Numbered from the stretch's first letter, positions 45,412-54,089 are shown. The stretch is 64,000 bases of DNA from Castellaniella defragrans (GCF_014203015.1 NZ_JACHIB010000006.1:78305-142304), one strand, 5' to 3'. Notes: a model not told the origin generated them from the letters alone. Numbers and translations are program-made.

Positions 45412-46722
45412 ATGGGCACCCGTCCCACGCAATCCACCGCCGGCATCCCCTCGATCTGGTCGGCCGTCACGCCGCCGGGGCCGGACTGCTCCGCGCTGCA
45501 GGGCGAGCTGCGCACCGACGCGGTCGTCATCGGGGCCGGCTTCACCGGCCTGTCCGCCGCCCTGCACCTGCGCCAGGCCGGCGCCGAGGTGGCCGTGCTC
45601 GAGGCCGCCGACCCGGGCTGGGGCGGCTCGGGCCGCAACAACGGCCAGGTCATCCCCACCCTGACCCGCCCCGATCCCGACGACATCGAGGCGCGCTTCG
45701 GCGCGGCGGGCGAACGCTTCGTGCTGATGCTGCGCGACAGCGCCACGCTGCTGTTCGACCTGGTCGCGCGCCACGGCATCCCGGCGGAAGCCGAGCAGAC
45801 CGGCTGGGTGCAGCCCGTGCACAGCCCCGGCCGCATCCGCATCGCCGAACGGCGCCACCGGCAATGGCTGGCGCGCGGCGCCCCCGTGGAGCTGCTCGAC
45901 CGGGCCGCCGTCGGCCGCATGACCGGCTCGGACGCCTGGTACGGCGGCTTCTGGAACCGCAGCGGCGGGCACGTCAATCCCCTGGCCCTGGCGCGCGGCA
46001 TGGCCCGGACCGTGACGGCGCTGGGCGCGCGCCTGTACGGCCGCAGCCCGGCGCTGCACTACGAGCGCCGCGACGGGGCCTGGCACGTCCGCACCCCGGG
46101 CGGCACGGTGCGCGCCCGGGCCCTGATCCTGGCCACGAACGCCTACACCGACGCCTTTTCCGGGGAACTGGCCCCCCGCATCGCCCGCCAGGTGGTCCCG
46201 GTGCTGTCCTGGCAGATGGCCACCGAGCCCCTGGACGAAGCGGCGCGCCGGTCCATCCTGCCGGGCCGGCAGGCCATGTCGGACACCCACGGGGAACTGT
46301 ATTTCGCGCGCCACGACGCCCGCCACCGCCTGATCACCGGCGGCAACCTGCTCATCCCCCTCCGCGAGCGGGCGCGGCTGTCCGCCTACATCGGCCGGCG
46401 CCTCGAACGCCTGTGGCCCGCCCTCGGCGCGGTCCGCTTCGACTACGTCTGGAACGGCTACGTCGGCATGACCGACGATTTCATGCCGCGCTTCCATGCG
46501 CTGGGCCCCGACGGCTGGGCCTGGGCCGGCTGCAACGGGCGCGCCGTGGCCCTGTCGTTCGCCGTGGGGCGCGAATTCGCCCGCGCCGTCGGCGGCACGC
46601 CCAGCGACCAGCTCGCGCTGCCCCTGACCGACCCGCGCCCCCTGCCCCTGCGCAACCTGGTCCGGCGCATCGCGCCCTGGATGCTGCTCCGCTACCGCAT
46701 GCTGGACAGGCGGGAACTGTGA
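45412..46722 (+). CDS. FAD-dependent oxidoreductase, DAO/PuuB-like
   Basis: The 436-aa flavoprotein begins with the Rossmann motif VVIGAGFTGLSAALHL and has the covalent-type or FAD-contact segment GWGGSGRNNGQVIP shared with gamma-glutamylputrescine oxidase relatives. FDYVWNGYVGMTDDFMPRF and WAGCNGRAVALS form the C-terminal FAD-binding part. It probably oxidises a secondary or conjugated amine to an imine with O2 or a quinone. AGGAG is 8 nt before the ATG. Substrate is unknown. Confidence 0.9.
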   Translation: MGTRPTQSTAGIPSIWSAVTPPGPDCSALQGELRTDAVVIGAGFTGLSAALHLRQAGAEVAVLEAADPGWGGSGRNNGQVIPTLTRPDPDDIEARFGAAGERFVLMLRDSATLLFDLVARHGIPAEAEQTGWVQPVHSPGRIRIAERRHRQWLARGAPVELLDRAAVGRMTGSDAWYGGFWNRSGGHVNPLALARGMARTVTALGARLYGRSPALHYERRDGAWHVRTPGGTVRARALILATNAYTDAFSGELAPRIARQVVPVLSWQMATEPLDEAARRSILPGRQAMSDTHGELYFARHDARHRLITGGNLLIPLRERARLSAYIGRRLERLWPALGAVRFDYVWNGYVGMTDDFMPRFHALGPDGWAWAGCNGRAVALSFAVGREFARAVGGTPSDQLALPLTDPRPLPLRNLVRRIAPWMLLRYRMLDRREL

Positions 46723-46781
46723 CGCGGGGGCGGACGCCCGACGCGGACGCCCGCCACCCTGGACATCGACGAGGAGGTTTC

Positions 46782-47633
46782 ATGCTGGCAACCCTGGAAG
46801 GACTGGATCACGTGGTGGTCACCGTGCGGGACCTGGACGCCGCCGCGGGCCAGTGGCGCGCCCTGGGCTTCACCCTGTCGCCGCGCGGCACGCACAGCGC
46901 CCACCTGGGCACCGGCAACTACACCCTCATGTTCGAGGACGACTATCTCGAACTGCTGGGCATCCTGCAGGCCACCGAGCTCAACGCGCCCAGCCGCGAC
47001 TTCCTGGCCCGCCGCGGCCAGGGCCTGGAACAGGCCGCCTTTCGCACCCGCGATGCCGCGGCGGGCGCCGCGGCGCTGGCCCGGCAGGGCATCCAGGCCG
47101 TCGGCCCGGTGGATTTCAGCCGCCCGGTGAGCAGGCCCGACGGCGGCCGGGCCGAGGCGGCCTTCAGCATCTTCAACTGGCCTCCGGACCAGCGCCCCGC
47201 CGACCTGCGCATCTTCGCCTGCCAGCACCATACCCGCGAGGCCGTCTGGCTGCCCGAGCTGACCCGCCATGCCAATACCGTCGCCGGCATCCGCCGGGTC
47301 GAGGCCATCGCGGCGGACCCCGCCGCCGCGGCCCGGGCACTGGGCGCGCTGCTGGACGCTGCTCCCGAAACCACCGCGGCCGGCGCGCGGATCCGCACCG
47401 GCCCGGGCCGGGCCGACATCCATTTCATGACCGCGGATGCGTTCGCCCAGGCCTACGCCCTGCCGGCGGGCGTGGCCCTGCCCGCCCAGGGCGCGGCCGC
47501 CCTGGCGCTGCGCGTGCGCGACCTGGAGGCGGCCGCCCGGTGCGCCGGGCCCGCCGCCTGGCGCACGGCCCGCGGCGTGGCGCTGCCTCCCGATCTGGCC
47601 AGCGGCGTGCTGCTGGCCTTCGAGGCGGATTGA
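46782..47633 (+). CDS. VOC (glyoxalase-like) family protein
   Basis: The product is 283 aa with two beta-alpha-beta modules. The N-terminal GLDHVVVTVRDLDAAAGQWRALGF and EDDYLELLGI provide His and Glu metal ligands; FACQHHTREAVW is a further His-rich segment. It resembles the glyoxalase-like PF13468 group whose substrates are mostly unknown. GAGGAGG stands 4 nt from the ATG. Confidence 0.87.
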   Translation: MLATLEGLDHVVVTVRDLDAAAGQWRALGFTLSPRGTHSAHLGTGNYTLMFEDDYLELLGILQATELNAPSRDFLARRGQGLEQAAFRTRDAAAGAAALARQGIQAVGPVDFSRPVSRPDGGRAEAAFSIFNWPPDQRPADLRIFACQHHTREAVWLPELTRHANTVAGIRRVEAIAADPAAAARALGALLDAAPETTAAGARIRTGPGRADIHFMTADAFAQAYALPAGVALPAQGAAALALRVRDLEAAARCAGPAAWRTARGVALPPDLASGVLLAFEAD

Positions 47634-47644
47634 GGAATGGCGAA

Positions 47645-47705
47645 ACCGGACGGAACGGACGCAAAGCCGGACGGAACGGACGGACGGAACGGACGGATGG
47701 AACGG
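47645..47705. repeat. GGACGGAAC-type degenerate repeats before the DUF2817 gene
   Basis: A 60-bp stretch consists mostly of repeated GGACGGAACG words of uneven spacing, just after the VOC gene stop. It would be in the mRNA leader of the DUF2817 gene. Confidence 0.65.
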
Positions 47706-47729
47706 CATCGAAGGAATGAAGGAATACCC

Positions 47730-48851
47730 ATGAACCCTCTCGCCCCCGCGGCCCTGGCGCACGCCTGCTTCATGCCCACCTATGCCGGCGCGCGCGCCCA
47801 TTTCCTGGCCGCGGCAGCCGCCGCCGGCGCGCCCACCGACACCCTGGTGCACGAGCAGGCCCGCGGCCCCGACGGCAGCACCCTGAGCACGGACGTGGCC
47901 GTGCTGGGCCCGCGCGACGCCGAACGGGCGCTGCTCGTCGTCAGCGGCACCCACGGCCCGGAAGGGTTCACCGGCTCGGCCGCCCAGATCGCCCTGCTGT
48001 ACCGCCTGGCCGTGCAGCCCCCGCCCGCCGGCCTGCGCATCGTGCTGGTGCACGCCATCAACCCCTGGGGCTTCGCCCATCTCAGCCGCACCACCGAAAA
48101 CAACGTCGACCTGAACCGCAACTTCATCGACTGGGACGCCCCGCCGCCGGACAATCCGCTCTACCCGAGCCTGCACGCGGCCCTCACCGCCCAGGAATGG
48201 AGCCCCGAGGCCCTGGACGCCGCCGAAGCGCGCCTGCAGGCCTGGATCCGGGCGCAGGGCCACGCCACCTTCGTGGACGTGCTCGCGCGGGGCCAGTACA
48301 CCCATCCCCACGGCGTGCACTACGGCGGCGCCGGACGCGAATGGTCGAACCGGACGCTGGAGACCCTCCTCCAGCGCCACCTGGCGGGGGTGCGGCGCAT
48401 CGGCCTGATCGACTGGCACACCGGCCTGGGCGAACGCGGCCAGCCGTTCTTCCTGTGCTTCAACGAACCCGGGGACGCCGGCTGGGAGCGGGCCTGCCGC
48501 TGGTGGGGACGCGACCGGATCGAGACCCGGGCCGGCTTCGACGGCTCGGCCCGCCCCCGCTACCAGGGCCTGCTGTTCCAGGGCGTGCAGCGCTACGCCC
48601 CGGCCGCCGAAGTCACCGGCGCGGTCATCGAGTTCGGCACGCTCGCCAGCGCCGAGACCCGGCGCGCCCTGCAGGCCGACAGCTACCTCAAGACCCACCC
48701 CGGCCTGCCGCAGGACCAGGCGCGCGCCCTGCGCGCACTGCTGCTGGAGGCCTTTTCCCCCCCGGATCCGGACTGGAAGCGCAGCGTGCTGGGGCACGCC
48801 CTGCGGATCCAGGAACAGGCGATCCAGGGCGTGGAGGCCTGGCCGGCCTGA
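47730..48851 (+). CDS. DUF2817 family protein (M14 metallocarboxypeptidase-like)
   Basis: The 373-aa protein has an M14-like zinc site: H-x-x-E in GTHGPEGF and a later His in IDWHTGLG. VHAINPWGFAHLSRTTENNVDLNRNF is characteristic of DUF2817. No signal peptide is present, so it is cytoplasmic. It may hydrolyse an amide or peptide bond of an imported conjugate. AAGGAA precedes ATG 47730; an upstream start within the repeat region is rejected. It is the last gene of the operon and convergent with mogA. Confidence 0.88.
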   Translation: MNPLAPAALAHACFMPTYAGARAHFLAAAAAAGAPTDTLVHEQARGPDGSTLSTDVAVLGPRDAERALLVVSGTHGPEGFTGSAAQIALLYRLAVQPPPAGLRIVLVHAINPWGFAHLSRTTENNVDLNRNFIDWDAPPPDNPLYPSLHAALTAQEWSPEALDAAEARLQAWIRAQGHATFVDVLARGQYTHPHGVHYGGAGREWSNRTLETLLQRHLAGVRRIGLIDWHTGLGERGQPFFLCFNEPGDAGWERACRWWGRDRIETRAGFDGSARPRYQGLLFQGVQRYAPAAEVTGAVIEFGTLASAETRRALQADSYLKTHPGLPQDQARALRALLLEAFSPPDPDWKRSVLGHALRIQEQAIQGVEAWPA

Positions 48852-48858
48852 TCGGGCA

Positions 48859-49491
48859 TCAGGCCCCGGTGCCGCGCCGGGCGGACTTCGGCCGGAACGC
48901 CCGGACGACCTCGTCGCGGGTTTCGACGTACGGGCCGCCGATCAGGTCCAGGCAATAGGGCACGGCCGCGAAGATGCCGGGCACCAGGACGGCGCCGTCC
49001 TCGCCGCGCAGGCCTTCCAGCGTCTCGCGGATGGCCTTGGGCTGCCCGGGCAGGTTGATGATCAGGGCGGCGTGGTCCGGCAGCTCGCGGATCACCGCCA
49101 CCTGGCGCGACAGGATGGCCGTGGGCACGAACTTCAGGCTGACCTGGCGCATCTGCTCGCCAAAGCCCGGCATCTCGCGGGTGGCCACGTCCAGGGTGGC
49201 CTCGGGCGTCACGTCGCGCCGCGCCGGGCCGGTGCCGCCGGTGGTCAGCACCAGGTCGCAGCGCGCCGCGTCCACCAGCTCGCGCAGGGCGGCGGCGATG
49301 CCGACCCGCTCGTCGGGGATCAGCCGGGCGACGACCTGCGGCGGCCGCGTCAGGGCCGACGCCAGCCAGTCCCGCAGGGCGGGGATGCCCTGGTCCGGGT
49401 AGACGCCGGACGAGGCCCGGTCGGAGACGGACACCAGGCCCACGATGAGTTCGTCGGGATGGCTGCGGCGCAGGGGAAAGGAATCGCTCAT
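48859..49491 (-). CDS. mogA: Molybdopterin adenylyltransferase
   Basis: The 210-aa enzyme adenylates molybdopterin before molybdate insertion. IVGLVSVSDRASSGVYPDQGIPAL, LVLTTGGTGPARRDVTPEA and INLPGQPKAIRE are MogA/MoaB hallmarks. Length suits the MogA branch. It is close to modE and modABC, forming a molybdenum neighbourhood. Confidence 0.94.
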   Translation of the reverse strand: MSDSFPLRRSHPDELIVGLVSVSDRASSGVYPDQGIPALRDWLASALTRPPQVVARLIPDERVGIAAALRELVDAARCDLVLTTGGTGPARRDVTPEATLDVATREMPGFGEQMRQVSLKFVPTAILSRQVAVIRELPDHAALIINLPGQPKAIRETLEGLRGEDGAVLVPGIFAAVPYCLDLIGGPYVETRDEVVRAFRPKSARRGTGA

Positions 49492-49676
49492 GGGATAGAC
49501 TGTGCGGACATGGAAACACGGACATTCTATAGGCGCGGGCCGGCTGCGCAGGCTTGGGCGGGCACCGGCGCGCCTTGCACCGGGCGCCGCGCGCGGACGC
49601 GGACGAGGCGGACGGGGCGGCTGTCGTATGCGCGGCGGCTGTCGTGTGCGCGGCGGTCGTCGCGGGGAAGGCGGCC

Positions 49677-50579
49677 GTGACGGCGCACACCCTGCTGCTG
49701 GTCGGCGGCGACCTGTGCATCCGCGCGGCGGCCATGCTGGACGCGGCGCGCTGGGCCTGCATCGGCCTGCGGCGGCGCGCCATGGACGCCCGGCCCGGCG
49801 CGCGGATCCGCTGGCTGCGGGCCGACCTGGCCGACCCCGCGGCCCTGGCCGGGGCGCTGGCGGCCCTGCCGGCGGCGTGTGGACGCATCACCCACATCCT
49901 CTACGCGCCCGCGCCCGACGCCCGCACGCCCGAGGCCTATGCCCGGGCCTATCCCCTGGGCCTGCGCGCCCTGCTGCACGCCCTGCCCGACCCCGATGCC
50001 TTGCGGCGCTGCGTGCTGGTCGATTCCTCGGCCGTCTGGGGGCCGGACGTGGCCGGCCAGCGAGTGGACGAGGACACGCCGCCCGCGCCGGCGGATTTCC
50101 GCGGCGCGGCGATGCTGGAGGCCGAGGCCCTGCTGCACGCCCGGCTGCCCGGACGCGGCGTGGCCCTGCGCCTGTCGGGCCTGTACGGCCCCGGGCGGCT
50201 GCGGCTGGCGGAAGGCCTGCGCACCGGGCGCATGGCCGCGCCGGACGGCCCGGGCCACTGGGCCAACCGCATCCACATCGAGGACGCCGCGCGCGCCTGC
50301 GCCCACCTGCTGGACCTGGCCGACCCCCTGCCCTGCTACATCGGCACCGACGACCATCCGATGCCCACGGCGGACCTGTACGAGGCGCTCGCGCGGATGG
50401 CGGGCGGGCCGCCGCCCGCGCGCGCAAGCCGCCCGCCCGACGGCAAGCGCCTGTCGAACGCGCGGCTGCGGGCCAGCGGCTGGACGCCCGCCTGGCCCGA
50501 CATGCTCGACGGCTACGCCGCCTGCCTGGGGGCGGCCGACGCGCCGCGCTCCCTCCATGTACCATGTGCTCGCTCTTGA
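49677..50579 (+). CDS. SDR family NAD(P)-dependent epimerase-like protein
   Basis: The 300-aa product has an atypical nucleotide-binding start HTLLLVGGDLCIRAAAMLD. VDSSAVWGPDVAGQRVDEDTP replaces the usual SS-x-YG motif, and RLSGLYGPGRLR and NRIHIEDAARAC follow the extended-SDR pattern. A catalytic YxxxK is not evident, so it may be a binding rather than redox protein. GTG 49677 is preceded by GGGGAAGG; the region above it is repeat-rich. It ends 32 bp before modE. Confidence 0.82.
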   Translation: MTAHTLLLVGGDLCIRAAAMLDAARWACIGLRRRAMDARPGARIRWLRADLADPAALAGALAALPAACGRITHILYAPAPDARTPEAYARAYPLGLRALLHALPDPDALRRCVLVDSSAVWGPDVAGQRVDEDTPPAPADFRGAAMLEAEALLHARLPGRGVALRLSGLYGPGRLRLAEGLRTGRMAAPDGPGHWANRIHIEDAARACAHLLDLADPLPCYIGTDDHPMPTADLYEALARMAGGPPPARASRPPDGKRLSNARLRASGWTPAWPDMLDGYAACLGAADAPRSLHVPCARS

Positions 50580-50604
50580 GCCGCTCCGGCCCGCCCCGTA
50601 CACT
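50576..50604 (+). promoter_or_regulatory. modE promoter predicting a leaderless mRNA
   Basis: TTGAGC (50576-50581), a 17-bp spacer and TACACT (50599-50604) form a good promoter. Only seven bases separate the -10 from the modE ATG at 50612, so transcription would start at or next to the A of the start codon. No Shine-Dalgarno sequence is present, in agreement. Confidence 0.6.
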
Positions 50605-50611
50605 GTCCCCC

Positions 50612-51430
50612 ATGCCGAACACGCCCCTCCCCCTCGAACTGAGCACCACCCTGAGCCTGCGCAGCGGCGACCAGAACTGGGGCACGGAACGGCGCATGGC
50701 CCTGCTGGCCGCCATCGGCACCGAAGGCTCGATCAGCGCGGCGGCGCGCAAGGTCGGGCTGAGCTACAAGGCGGCCTGGGACGCGGTGGACATGATGAAC
50801 GGCCTGGCCGGCGGCCTGCTGGTCGAACGCGTCACCGGCGGCAAGCGCGGCGGCGGGGCGCACCTGACCGAGCGGGCGCGCGAACTCGTCGCCTGGTACC
50901 AGGCGGCCCAGGCGGAGCACCAGCGCTTCATGCAGGCCCTGGCGCGCTTCGGCCCCGACGGCACCCGCCACCTGGACCTGCTGCACAGCATGGCGCTGCA
51001 GACCTCGGCCCGCAACCGCTACGAGGGCGTCATCGGCGCCGTCCATTCCGGCCGCATCAACGACCGCATCCGGCTGGACCTGGACGAAGGCGTCTGCCTG
51101 ACCGCCACGCTGACCCACGCCAGCACCGAACGGCTGGGCCTGGCAACGGGCCGGCGCGCGCTGGCCTTCCTGAAGGCCCAGGCGGTCCGCATCCGGCCGC
51201 CGGCGTCCAGCGGCGTGGCCACCGATCCCGAAGGCCTGAACCGCTGGACCGGCCGCATCGGCCACCGCGCCGACGACGGCACCCTGACGGAAATCAGCCT
51301 GGACATCGGCCCGAGGGTGCGCATCACGGGGCTGGCCGACCCGGACGCCCCGGGCGGCGGCCTGGTCCCCGGCGCCCCGGCCGAGGCCTGCTTCCAGGCC
51401 ACCGACGTGCTGATCGGCACGATGGATTGA
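50612..51430 (+). CDS. modE: Molybdate-dependent transcriptional regulator ModE
   Basis: The 272-aa product has an N-terminal winged helix (residues about 20-115; MALLAAIGTEGSISAAARKVGLSYKAAWDAVDMM in two segments) and two C-terminal Mop/TOBE domains (about 130-272) that bind molybdate, as in E. coli ModE. Molybdate-loaded ModE dimers repress modABC. A matching operator is at 53935. It is convergent with modC, separated by a palindromic repeat. Confidence 0.94.
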   Translation: MPNTPLPLELSTTLSLRSGDQNWGTERRMALLAAIGTEGSISAAARKVGLSYKAAWDAVDMMNGLAGGLLVERVTGGKRGGGAHLTERARELVAWYQAAQAEHQRFMQALARFGPDGTRHLDLLHSMALQTSARNRYEGVIGAVHSGRINDRIRLDLDEGVCLTATLTHASTERLGLATGRRALAFLKAQAVRIRPPASSGVATDPEGLNRWTGRIGHRADDGTLTEISLDIGPRVRITGLADPDAPGGGLVPGAPAEACFQATDVLIGTMD

Positions 51431-51510
51431 GATCGGACATGAAATGGTCCGCTGCGGGCCATTTCATGCCTATCCAATCCGGGGGCCTTGCAAGGCACGA
51501 GGCGGAGGGG
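51428..51510. repeat. Third, inverted copy of the dispersed palindromic repeat
   Basis: In reverse complement it aligns with the 78-bp units at 1-156 over nearly the whole length. The main stem (51438-51451 with 51455-51468) has 14 pairs including one G-T. Its fifth pair is A-T where copies 1 and 2 have G-C, another compensatory change. The small palindrome GCCTTGCAAGGC (51485-51496) also differs from copy 2 by a compensated pair. It begins at the modE stop codon and fills the modE/modC convergent gap. Confidence 0.8.
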
Positions 51511-51544
51511 TGCCACAATTTGAAAATGGCCCCGGCCGCCTCCC

Positions 51545-52243
51545 TCAGGCCCCGGCGCCTCGTTCGACACGCTCGGCGCCGCCCTGGATCTCGCCATGGG
51601 CGATGTGGAAGACCTCGTCGGCCAGGGCCTGGACGTCGGCCTGGTCGTGCGTGATCAGCACCGTGGGAATGTCGATGTCGCGCTGCAGCTGCGCGAGCTC
51701 TTCGCGCATGTGCGTCCGCAGGCCGGCGTCCAGGGCCGACAGGGGCTCGTCCAGCAGCAGCAGCCCCGGATCGGTGGACAGCGCCCGGGCCAGGGCCACG
51801 CGCTGGCGCTGGCCGCCGGACAATTCGGCCGGATAGCGGTCCAGCAGCGCGTCCAGGCCGAAGGCCCGCACCCAGCGCTGCGCCCGTTCGGGCAGCGGGC
51901 GGCGGCCATGCAGGTTCAGCCATCCGCGCCGCAGGCCGAAGCCGATGTTCTGGCGCACCGTCAGGTGGGGAAACAGCGCATAGTCCTGGAACAGGTAGGC
52001 CAGCCGCCGCTCGCGCGGCGGCACGTCCACCCGCGCCCCGGCGTCGAACAGGACCCGGCCGGAAACCTCGATGCGGCCCCGGTCGGGGCGCAGCAGCCCG
52101 GCGATGGCCTGCATCGTCAGGCTCTTGCCCGAGCCCGAGGGCCCGAACAGCGCCACCCGCCGGGCGTCGGTGCGCCAGCGCGGGCGCAGCAGGAAGCCGT
52201 CGTCGCCGCCGACGCGGCACTCGATATCGACCGACAGGCTCAT
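51545..52243 (-). CDS. modC: Molybdate ABC transporter ATP-binding protein
   Basis: The product is 232 aa. Walker A GPSGSGKS, signature LSGGQRQRVALARAL and Walker B LLLLDEPLSALD are present. It lacks the C-terminal molybdate-binding (TOBE) domain found in most ModC proteins (about 350 aa), so it is a short-form ModC. GGGAGG precedes the ATG at 52243. It is last in modABC. Confidence 0.92.
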   Translation of the reverse strand: MSLSVDIECRVGGDDGFLLRPRWRTDARRVALFGPSGSGKSLTMQAIAGLLRPDRGRIEVSGRVLFDAGARVDVPPRERRLAYLFQDYALFPHLTVRQNIGFGLRRGWLNLHGRRPLPERAQRWVRAFGLDALLDRYPAELSGGQRQRVALARALSTDPGLLLLDEPLSALDAGLRTHMREELAQLQRDIDIPTVLITHDQADVQALADEVFHIAHGEIQGGAERVERGAGA

Positions 52244-52304
52244 GAGGACGGACCTCCCCGGTCCGGGGCGCCGCCCGGGCGCCGGACGCGATGCCGCCGC
52301 GGGC

Positions 52305-53003
52305 TCATGACGCGCTCCGGCGCGCGGGCCGCCCATTGCGCCCGCCGCGTCCGCCCGGCACCAGCCAGGACGCCAGGCACAGGATGGCGACGCAGGTCGC
52401 CGACGTGACCAGCACCAGGACGTTGGCCGTGTCGTCGTTGCCCGCCTGGACCGCCTCGTAGATGGCGATCGACAGGGTCTGCGTGCGGCCCGGGATGTTG
52501 CCGGCCACCATCAGCGTGGCGCCGAATTCCCCCAGCGCGCGCGCGAACGCCAGCAGCACGCCCGCCAGGATGCCGCGCGTCGCCAGCGGCAGGCTGACGC
52601 GGAAGAACACCGCGGCGGGCGACACGCCCAGCACGGCGGCGGCCTGCTCCAGCCGGTGGTCCACGTCCAGGAAGGCCGCCCGGGCGGCTTTCAGCACCAT
52701 CGGGAACGCCACCACGGCGGCGGCCACCACCGCGCCCTGCCAGGTGAAGACCAGCTCGATGCCGTACGAGCGCAGCCATTCGCCCAGCCAGCCGCGCCGG
52801 CCGAACAGCACCAGCAGGTAATAGCCTGTCACCGTGGGCGGCAGCACCATGGGCAGGGTCAGGAACGCATCGATCACGTCGCACCAGCGCGAGGACCAGC
52901 GCGACAGCCCCCAGGCCACGGCGATCCCGCCGATCGTCGCCAGCACGGTCGCCCAGCCGGCGACCTTCAGCGACAGCAGCAGCGGGACCCAGATGCCGCT
53001 CAT
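52305..53003 (-). CDS. modB: Molybdate ABC transporter permease
   Basis: The 232-aa protein has five predicted membrane helices. LTLPMVLPPTVTGYYLLVLFG and the cytoplasmic EAA loop ARALGEFGATLMVAGNIPGRTQ are ModB signatures. It starts 4 bp after modA and is separated from modC by 61 bp. The C-terminal Gly/Arg tail is not part of the fold. Confidence 0.95.
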   Translation of the reverse strand: MSGIWVPLLLSLKVAGWATVLATIGGIAVAWGLSRWSSRWCDVIDAFLTLPMVLPPTVTGYYLLVLFGRRGWLGEWLRSYGIELVFTWQGAVVAAAVVAFPMVLKAARAAFLDVDHRLEQAAAVLGVSPAAVFFRVSLPLATRGILAGVLLAFARALGEFGATLMVAGNIPGRTQTLSIAIYEAVQAGNDDTANVLVLVTSATCVAILCLASWLVPGGRGGRNGRPARRSAS

Positions 53004-53007
53004 CGGA

Positions 53008-53757
53008 TCAGGGCCGGGCGAACCCGTAGCGCGCCAGCACGGACTGGCCGTCGGCCGACAGCACGAACTTCAGGAAGTCGGCGGCCTCCGGCGCGCGCCC
53101 GGCGCGCTGGACCAGGGCGATCGGGTAGACCACCGGGGTGGGCGTTGCGACCGGCTGGACGACCTTGACCTTGTCCTTCGCAATCGCGGCATCGGTGGCG
53201 AAGACGAAGCCGGCATCGACCTCGCCCCGCTCGACGTAGCTCAGCACCTGGCGCACGTTCTCGCCCAGGATCTCATGCGCCTTGACCGTGTCCCAGGCGC
53301 CGGCCTTCTCCAGGGCGGCCTGGGTATAGCGGCCCACCGGCACGGACGCCGGATTGCCCAGGGCGATGCGCGTCACGCCCGCCTTCTTCAGGTCGGCCAG
53401 CGAGGCGATCCCGTGGGGATTGTCGGCCGGCACGATCAGCACGACCTCGTTGCGCACGAAATTCACCCGGGTCGCGGGATCCACGGCCTTGGCGGCCTCG
53501 GCCTTGTCCATGGCCTTCTGGTCCGCCGAGGCGAACACGTCGGCCGGAGCGCCTTCGGTGATCTGGCGCAGCACCACGTCCGAGGCGCCGAAGGTCGTCA
53601 GCACCTTGGTGCCCGGATGGGCGGCCTCGTACTGCGTCGCCAGTTCCTTGAACGCATTGGTCAGGCTGGCGGCCGCCGACACCAGGACTTCGCCGGCGAC
53701 GGCCGGCATCACCACGCAGGTCAGGGCGCACGCGGCCACCCAGGTACGAATCTTCAT
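53008..53757 (-). CDS. modA: Molybdate-binding periplasmic protein
   Basis: The 249-aa type II binding protein has a signal peptide cleaved near PAVAG-EVLVSAAAS. VSAAASLTNAFKEL, TTFGASDVVLRQI and GEVDAGFVFATDA are the molybdate-pocket regions. It is the first gene of modABC. Its long leader (about 170 nt) contains tandem repeats, and the ModE-type operator overlaps its promoter. Confidence 0.95.
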   Translation of the reverse strand: MKIRTWVAACALTCVVMPAVAGEVLVSAAASLTNAFKELATQYEAAHPGTKVLTTFGASDVVLRQITEGAPADVFASADQKAMDKAEAAKAVDPATRVNFVRNEVVLIVPADNPHGIASLADLKKAGVTRIALGNPASVPVGRYTQAALEKAGAWDTVKAHEILGENVRQVLSYVERGEVDAGFVFATDAAIAKDKVKVVQPVATPTPVVYPIALVQRAGRAPEAADFLKFVLSADGQSVLARYGFARP

Positions 53758-53782
53758 GCAGGACTCCTTGGTTTCGAGCTTG

Positions 53783-53878
53783 GTTCCGGTCTACGATCCG
53801 GTCCACGGCCCGGTCTGTGATCCGGTGTTGGTTCCGGCTTTCGTTCCGGTCTTCAACCCGGTCTTCATTCCGGCCAGG
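53783..53878. repeat. Eight imperfect 12-bp tandem repeats in the modA leader
   Basis: Units are of the type GTTCCGGTCTTC, each with the core CCGGT or CCGGC in register. They lie between the predicted modA promoter and modA itself, so would be transcribed as a GC-rich repetitive 5' leader. Confidence 0.85.
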
Positions 53879-53934
53879 GTCCGCCTGGTCGCAGGGCATG
53901 ACCCATGCATGCCGCGGGCGGACGAGACACTCAT

Positions 53935-53958
53935 CGTAATATATATAGGTATATTCCG
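53935..53958 (-). promoter_or_regulatory. ModE-type operator over the modA promoter
   Basis: CGTAATATA-N6-TATATTCCG is an imperfect inverted repeat with the half-site and 6-bp spacing of the ModE box (CGnTATATA-N6-TATATAnCG type). The AT-rich centre also supplies the only -10 candidates for modA on the reverse strand, so ModE-molybdate binding would occlude the promoter. Confidence 0.75.
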
Positions 53959-54089
53959 CCATTCGTTCCGCGTGATGATCGACATCGGGATTGACATCGG
54001 ACAAGCGCGGGACGACATGCAAGCCCACCGGTTCCTGCCGGCCCAGGCGGGACAAAGCGGCCGCGCGGGCCCCCGTCGGCCCGGACGGG

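Noticed and set aside
53783-53878. 12-bp repeats as a protein-coding gene in either strand
   Set aside because: Only repeat-derived peptides result, with no independent Shine-Dalgarno support; it is kept as a possible leader frame but not called as a gene.
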